IMG/VR virus record: IMGVR_UViG_3300010413_000175
Span: 1-24,327 of that record
Strand: one strand, 5' to 3'
DNA: 24,327 nucleotides
Origin: a virus
Shown here: piece after piece, positions 21,928 to 24,327 of the stretch
How the letters are laid out: every line of letters starts with the position of its first letter
Position numbering within the stretch: the first letter of the stretch is position 1
The notes under the pieces: model-generated
The model's input: the letters and a program-made list of their open reading frames with translations, nothing else
Databases searched by the model: none
Told to the model about the DNA's origin: nothing
Program-made: the position numbers and the translations under genes

Positions 21928-22182
21928 ATGCATAATGTTTGGAATGATTTTGAGAGGCAATTTGTGTTTGATCATGTTGAAAAGCTGAGTGATGAGGAGG
22001 GGGCGAGGAAGTTGTCGGAGATTACGGGGCGAAGAATTTCAGTTCACTCGTATAGGAAGCAGAGGCATAAGTTGGGGATTAAGAAGAAGCCGGGCAGAGG
22101 GGTCTGTAAGGTTTCAAGAACAATTACATTGGAGGCAAGTGTGGCATATGGGTTGCTGAGAACGGAGAATGGTGATGGTTAA
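21928..22182 (+). CDS. Small HTH-like DNA-binding protein (84 aa)
   Basis: ATG 21928 (MHNVWNDFERQFVFDHVEKL) is chosen; AAGGGA lies six bases ahead, and a longer GTG frame from 21880 adds a nonsense segment coded by the T-run. The pattern, a helical segment followed by LSDEEGARKLSEITGRRISV and SYRKQRHKLGIKKKPGRG, reads as a helix-turn-helix in which the ARKLSEITG and VHSYRKQRHKLG helices make the recognition pair, followed by a basic patch. The gene overlaps the next one by eight bases. Position in a divergent control region beside repeated motifs supports a regulatory role. It could instead be an early host-takeover protein. Confidence 0.6.
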   Translation: MHNVWNDFERQFVFDHVEKLSDEEGARKLSEITGRRISVHSYRKQRHKLGIKKKPGRGVCKVSRTITLEASVAYGLLRTENGDG

Positions 22183-22405
22183 GCAATTAAATCCGCTCGA
22201 TATGACGGGAATTCTAAGTACGGATGTTTCAGTCTTGCGAGGTGGGCTGTTGGGAGTAAAGGGGATTCTAGTCCCTATCAAGAAGTTTCCGAAAAACTTC
22301 TCCAAGGAGCAGATTCTTGAAGAGGTGGAGAAGGCTTTAGCTGAGATTCAGAGGGTGTTGTTGGAGGAAGAGGTGGTGGGGGCTTTGGAGGGGGCGAATG
22401 AGTGA
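22175..22405 (+). CDS. Small acidic hypothetical protein (76 aa)
   Basis: ATG 22175 (MVKQLNPLDMTG) is preferred over ATG 22169, because GGAG at 22164-22167 is seven bases ahead of the former and only one base ahead of the latter. The N-terminal half is hydrophobic-basic (GGLLGVKGILVPIKKFPKNF). The C-terminal half is an acidic helix (EQILEEVEKALAEIQRVLLEEE). No family is recognised. The start overlaps the end of the HTH-like gene, so the two are co-translated. A role as partner or antagonist of the regulator is possible but unsupported. Confidence 0.55.
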   Translation: MVKQLNPLDMTGILSTDVSVLRGGLLGVKGILVPIKKFPKNFSKEQILEEVEKALAEIQRVLLEEEVVGALEGANE

Positions 22406-22423
22406 GGGGGGGCGATTTAAAAA

Positions 22424-22486
22424 AAAGTTGTCATTTGCGGGCCGGGATTTTTATAAAAATTGTCTTTTGGAAAAAAGTTGCCGTTT
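22424..22486 (+). repeat. Three copies of AAAGTTGYCRTTT-like motif
   Basis: Copies are AAAGTTGTCATTT (22424-22436), AAAATTGTCTTTT (22456-22468) and AAAGTTGCCGTTT (22474-22486). A fourth, AAAGTTGTCGTTT, is in the divergent control region at 21819-21831. Each differs from the consensus at one or two positions. Same orientation, unequal spacing (32 and 18 bases start to start). An operator array is the simplest reading. Confidence 0.55.
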
Positions 22487-22528
22487 CAAATTTTTTGGGG
22501 GTTGCTGTGTCTGAACCCCGGCCCGCCG

Positions 22529-22552
22529 CCCCCCATTCGGGGGGGTACCCCC
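22529..22552 (+). other. Competing GC hairpins (C6-G7-C5)
   Basis: CCCCCC at 22529-22534 can pair with GGGGGG at 22539-22544 across ATTC, while GGGGG at 22541-22545 can pair instead with CCCCC at 22548-22552. The two pairings exclude each other. No T-run follows on either strand, so it is not a standard terminator. Confidence 0.45.
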
Positions 22553-22811
22553 ACCAGACGTATAACGCCCCCCCCACTATGGTACCACCAATCATTAGTA
22601 AGTAAATGAGGAATTCACGTGTCCAGTTGAGAATTTTCCCCCCCCTGAGAGGCAATTTTCGACCGAGAAATAACGACTTACGACAAAAACCTCAAAAGGG
22701 GGGTTGCCTGGGGCGTGCACGTACCCCTAGAATTGGGTAGCTTTCGATCTTTGACAACCCGAGCGGTGTGGCAGAGCGGATCCTGAGGGATTACCTCGCA
22801 CCGATAGAGTA

Positions 22812-22834
22812 CCTAGGGGGATTCGCCCCCTAGG
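22812..22834 (+). other. Perfect 9-bp hairpin CCTAGGGGG/CCCCCTAGG
   Basis: Stem CCTAGGGGG (22812-22820), loop ATTCG, stem CCCCCTAGG (22826-22834). It is followed by GGTTTTCG. It sits 65 bases before the first right-arm gene. Possible RNA processing, protection or protein-binding structure. Confidence 0.6.
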
Positions 22835-22857
22835 GGTTTTCGACCTAGGGGTTTTCG
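22829..22857 (+). repeat. Tandem repeat CCTAGGGGTTTTCG x2
   Basis: Two copies of CCTAGGGGTTTTCG at 22829-22842 and 22844-22857, period 15. The first copy shares its start with the 3' arm of the hairpin at 22812-22834, so the second copy offers an alternative partner for the 5' arm. Confidence 0.6.
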
Positions 22858-22899
22858 CATCGGAAGCGATTACCCCACCACCCGAAAGGAGGGTCAACT

Positions 22900-23151
22900 A
22901 TGGGTAAGGGATTGCGTCCGTCTCCCGAGCGGATCGCTGCTTTGTCTGCGTTTTTCAGTAGGCAAGCGATCCAAGGGACACGCGAAAGCCCGTTCGACGA
23001 TGCGGGCCTACGGGTGTTTCTTCCGGAGTTTAAGGGGCTGGTAGCGTTCGCCCCCCGATCAACCCGCCGACGCGTCATCGCATCGGCAAACCACGTGGTT
23101 CAAAACCGCGTGTTCTTAAGCAATGGTCGGTCGGTCAGACTGACCGACTAG
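22900..23151 (+). CDS. Small right-arm protein (83 aa)
   Basis: It has the strongest ribosome site in the window (AGGAGG, seven bases before ATG 22900). The protein is basic and compact (MGKGLRPSPERIAALSAFFS and onward, with PRSTRRRVIASANHVV near the C-terminus). No family is recognised. The Arg-rich middle could bind nucleic acid. Its last codons form a perfect 8-bp hairpin GTCGGTCA/TGACCGAC (23130-23148). A GC-hairpin cassette follows directly. Codon use is GC-rich, unlike the virion genes on the left. Confidence 0.65.
   Translation: MGKGLRPSPERIAALSAFFSRQAIQGTRESPFDDAGLRVFLPEFKGLVAFAPRSTRRRVIASANHVVQNRVFLSNGRSVRLTD
23130..23148 (+). other. Hairpin in the 3' end of the 83-aa gene
   Basis: GTCGGTCA, loop GAC, TGACCGAC: eight perfect pairs, three-base loop, ending just before the stop codon. 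It adds a second stem close ahead of the GC-rich hairpin at 23166-23189. Confidence 0.6.
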
Positions 23152-23152
23152 G

Positions 23153-23206
23153 GGTCAACCGCATTGGGGGGCGGGTTAACCCGCCCCCCTTAGTTGGAGA
23201 CAAGCT
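23153..23206 (+). repeat. Hairpin-SD cassette 1
   Basis: Lead-in GGTCAACCGCATT, a perfect 24-base palindrome whose half is GGGGGGCGGGTT (23166-23189), then TTAGTTGGAGACAAGCT running into ATG 23207. GGAG is seven bases before that ATG. No T-run follows the stem. The same 19 bases TAGTTGGAGACAAGCTATG recur in cassette 2. Confidence 0.85.
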
Positions 23207-23521
23207 ATGTCGATCAAATTTACCCACGATCAACAGAGCACCACGTTTCGAATCCACGATCCTTCTGAAACGTCCGTTCACACACACCTAGAAAACGGGT
23301 TTGTGTGCTTGACCTTTTGGGAGGGAATGACAGACTGTGCTCGGGTGTTCCTGTCTCTGGAGGCGTTCCAGACGTTCCTGAGCAAAATGCTGTCAGCCGA
23401 TGCGGAGATGCGGAGACAGGCAGAACCGGAACCGGCAAATGAAGAAATGGACGTTCACTTTCTCAAGTCGCTTCTGGTAACAGATGCTGAGAAGCGTTGG
23501 GAACGATCTGAACGTAGGTAG
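23207..23521 (+). CDS. Small right-arm protein (104 aa)
   Basis: The start ATG is part of the conserved cassette, so it is well fixed. The first half is beta-like (STTFRIHDPSETSVHTHLEN, GFVCLTFWEGM). The second half is helical (SLEAFQTFLSKMLSADAEMR, then a charged EPEPANEEMD stretch and a basic tail KRWERSERR). It is acidic overall, with two Cys (FVCLTF, DCARVF). I recognise no family. The neighbouring genes share the cassette but not the protein sequence, so the genes are unlike each other while their expression signals are copies. Confidence 0.65.
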   Translation: MSIKFTHDQQSTTFRIHDPSETSVHTHLENGFVCLTFWEGMTDCARVFLSLEAFQTFLSKMLSADAEMRRQAEPEPANEEMDVHFLKSLLVTDAEKRWERSERR

Positions 23522-23574
23522 AGTCAAGCTTCACTGGGGGGCGGGCAACCGCCCCCCCTAGTTGGAGACAAGCT
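23522..23574 (+). repeat. Hairpin-SD cassette 2
   Basis: AGTCAAGCTTCACT, then GGGGGGCGG (23536-23544), loop GCAA, CCGCCCCCC (23549-23557), then TAGTTGGAGACAAGCT into ATG 23575. A GNRA-type tetraloop (GCAA) closes a nine-pair GC stem. Same order and spacing as cassette 1. Confidence 0.85.
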
Positions 23575-23595
23575 ATGTGGTTCTCGAACTATTGA
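23575..23595 (+). CDS. Six-codon ORF MWFSNY behind the cassette SD
   Basis: ATG TGG TTC TCG AAC TAT TGA sits at exactly the position where cassette 1 starts a 104-aa gene, with an identical Shine-Dalgarno. The next real gene starts only 16 bases after its stop with its own site. It may be a leader peptide, or the remnant of a gene deleted behind its cassette. Length alone gives no coding proof. Confidence 0.4.
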   Translation: MWFSNY

Positions 23596-23611
23596 CGGGG
23601 GAGGGGATATA

Positions 23612-23935
23612 GTGGCCCACTATACTGATAACCCGTTGCCCGCGTGCACGGATTGTGGGGAGCCCGTTGCGTACGGGCTCGAAACGTTGGGTGGATACGC
23701 GTTCCACAAGCAATGCTTGGAACGCGTGATGCGGGAATTAGACGTCGCTTTAGATCCCCAGGACGATCCCAACGATTCCCGCCCTGTGCGAATTCTCGCA
23801 GGGGCTTGGAAAGGCAGGATCGGGTTTGTCTTGGATCGGATCCCGCACACCAATTGGTACAATGTGCTCGTGATTGACTCGCAGGGCAAATCAATACGGC
23901 TTGCCCTGGAACCAAACGAATTTGAGGTAGAGTAA
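23612..23935 (+). CDS. Zinc-finger plus KOW-like protein (107 aa)
   Basis: The start is GTG 23612 with GGGGAGGGG ahead; the next Met is too deep. Residues 12-35 hold C12xxC15 and H32xxC35 (ACTDCGEPVAYG, FHKQC), a zinc-finger or treble-clef-like set. Residues 58-107 look like a KOW/SH3-type strand set: VRILAGAWKGRIGFVLDRI followed by NVLVIDSQGKSIRL and a closing EFEVE. KOW domains bind RNA or RNA polymerase in NusG-type factors. The combination suggests a nucleic-acid or transcription-factor protein of the early region. The gene lies between cassettes 2 and 3, after the six-codon ORF. Family is by motif only. Confidence 0.6.
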   Translation: MAHYTDNPLPACTDCGEPVAYGLETLGGYAFHKQCLERVMRELDVALDPQDDPNDSRPVRILAGAWKGRIGFVLDRIPHTNWYNVLVIDSQGKSIRLALEPNEFEVE

Positions 23936-23937
23936 CA

Positions 23938-23991
23938 CGTCAAGCTTAACTGGGGGCGGGTTATCCCGCCCCCTCAGTGAAAGGGAAAGCA
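23938..23991 (+). repeat. Hairpin-SD cassette 3
   Basis: CGTCAAGCTTAACT, then GGGGGCGGG (23952-23960), loop TTAT, CCCGCCCCC (23965-23973). The third part has diverged: TCAGTGAAAGGGAAAGCA replaces TAGTTGGAGACAAGCT. The lead-in differs from cassette 2 at only two bases. Confidence 0.8.
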
Positions 23992-24195
23992 ATGAGAACG
24001 ATCTACACTCAGGTCAAGGGACGTTTCGTCAAGGTGAACGAGCCCGAGCGACCAAACCACGTCAATTTCCTCATCCGTTGGAGGAATATGGATTGGTCCG
24101 GGTTCCGGACCATTGCCGAATGTGAAGCTCAGATTCCTGAACTGGAAGCAAAGCCCCACGCGTGCGATGACGAGTTTGTCATCGTGGAGACGTAA
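23992..24195 (+). CDS. Small right-arm protein (67 aa)
   Basis: ATG 23992 (MRTIYTQVKGRFVKVNEPER) is chosen, with AAGGGA five to six bases upstream. A GTG at 23977 lies in the ribosome site itself and is rejected. The protein has a beta-like first half and an acidic, Glu-rich second half ending in DEFVIVET. The central WRNMDWSGFRTIAECEAQIP stretch is Trp-rich, with one Cys. No family is recognised. It is the last gene of the right-arm transcript, which ends in the terminator just downstream. Confidence 0.6.
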   Translation: MRTIYTQVKGRFVKVNEPERPNHVNFLIRWRNMDWSGFRTIAECEAQIPELEAKPHACDDEFVIVET

Positions 24196-24202
24196 GCCAA
24201 AC

Positions 24203-24227
24203 GCCCCCCCGTTGGGGGGCTTTTTTT
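24203..24227 (+). terminator. Strong intrinsic terminator of the right arm
   Basis: GCCCCCC (24203-24209), loop CGTT, GGGGGGC (24214-24220), then seven T (24221-24227). Perfect 7-bp GC stem with a T-run. It is the only right-arm hairpin with a T-run, in contrast with the three cassettes. Confidence 0.9.
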
Positions 24228-24262
24228 GTGGAACGATAGATTAGTAAGTAGGTTGGGAAACA

Positions 24263-24327
24263 ATGGCAGCGGCACCCCCCCGTGGGGGGGTGTCGCAGCG
24301 GAGGCACGCCGCTGGCCAGCCGTCAGC
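24263..24327 (+). CDS. Possible gene start cut by the right edge
   Basis: ATG 24263 has GGGA ahead (four to six bases) and an open frame MAAAPPRGGVSQRRH to the edge. Its first codons form the hairpin CACCCCCC/GGGGGGTG, which would hamper translation. It is only 21 codons long here, so it may equally be noncoding. Confidence 0.25.
   Translation, partial: MAAAPPRGGVSQRRHAAGQPS
24273..24292 (+). other. GC hairpin CACCCCCC/GGGGGGTG near right edge
   Basis: Eight pairs with loop CGTG and no T-run. A fifth G/C-run hairpin of the right arm, separated by 45 bases from the terminator. Confidence 0.6.

Larger units (their letters stand above)
22406..22899. other. Noncoding stretch with motif array and GC hairpins
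   Basis: No convincing gene: the open frames have no ribosome site and unlikely composition. The left part (22424-22486) holds three copies of a 13-bp motif. 22529-22552 holds competing GC pairings. 22601-22800 shows nothing I can name apart from scattered C and G runs and a TTGACA at about 22751 without a clear -10. 22812-22857 holds a perfect hairpin and a tandem repeat. The last 15 bases are the ribosome site of the next gene. Confidence 0.6.

Noticed and set aside
22402-22655. Plus and minus frames in the noncoding stretch
   Set aside because: They lack ribosome sites, include runs of simple sequence and cover the motif array and hairpins.
22758-22842. tRNA-like string (GGTGTGGCAGAGCGG...)
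   Set aside because: The D-arm-like start is not followed by an anticodon stem or a TTCGA T-loop with a matching acceptor stem, and there is no CCA. The hairpin is a simple perfect stem.
22594-24250. Direct repeat ATTAGTAAGTA at 22594-22604 and 24240-24250 as an attachment or terminal repeat
   Set aside because: Eleven AT-rich bases could recur by chance and no integrase or flanking structure supports it.

Overview
The window is a piece of a tailed double-stranded DNA bacteriophage genome (Caudoviricetes). The minus strand carries the classic head and packaging set: large terminase, portal, prohead protease fused to scaffold, decoration protein and an HK97-fold major capsid protein. Long fibre-like genes follow downstream. 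No rRNA, tRNA, integrase, CRISPR array or insertion sequence was seen. Nothing names the host. No tail tube, sheath or tape-measure gene lies in the window, so the morphotype cannot be called.

Layout. (1) 1-21730, minus strand, read from right to left as one nearly gapless operon: sigma-like factor (21730-21167), HTH/coiled-coil protein that may be the small terminase, a 74-aa protein, a GDP-mannose 4,6-dehydratase (gmd), an ERCC4-type nuclease, TerL, portal, protease-scaffold, decoration protein, major capsid protein, an intrinsic terminator, then virion genes. The virion genes include a sulfotransferase-like protein, two long fibres each built of about 20-residue repeats, two paralogous BppU-N-like proteins directly downstream of those fibres, a head-tail adaptor-like protein, a jelly-roll-like protein and a zinc-ribbon protein cut by the left edge. 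Many stops and starts overlap (TAATG, or longer), which suggests translational coupling. (2) 21731-21927 is a divergent control region with a minus-strand sigma70-like promoter, a 14-bp direct repeat and one copy of a 13-bp motif. (3) 21928-22405, plus strand: two small genes, the first probably a DNA-binding regulator. (4) 22406-22899 appears noncoding and holds three more copies of the 13-bp motif and several GC hairpins. (5) 22900-24195, plus strand, GC-rich: four small genes separated by near-identical cassettes made of a lead-in, a GC-rich hairpin and a Shine-Dalgarno, closed by a strong terminator at 24203-24227.

How it fits together (inference). The rightward genes look like small early genes. 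The leftward genes look late, and the phage-encoded sigma-like factor heads that operon. Gmd and the sulfotransferase suggest that the phage alters a surface glycan. The ERCC4 nuclease, overlapped by TerL, may remove branches from DNA before packaging. The most unusual items are the repeated hairpin/SD cassettes of the right arm (one driving a six-codon ORF), the 13-bp motif array beside a regulator gene, the two fibres with the same 20-residue period, and the packaging operon that carries a sugar-nucleotide enzyme and a structure-specific nuclease.
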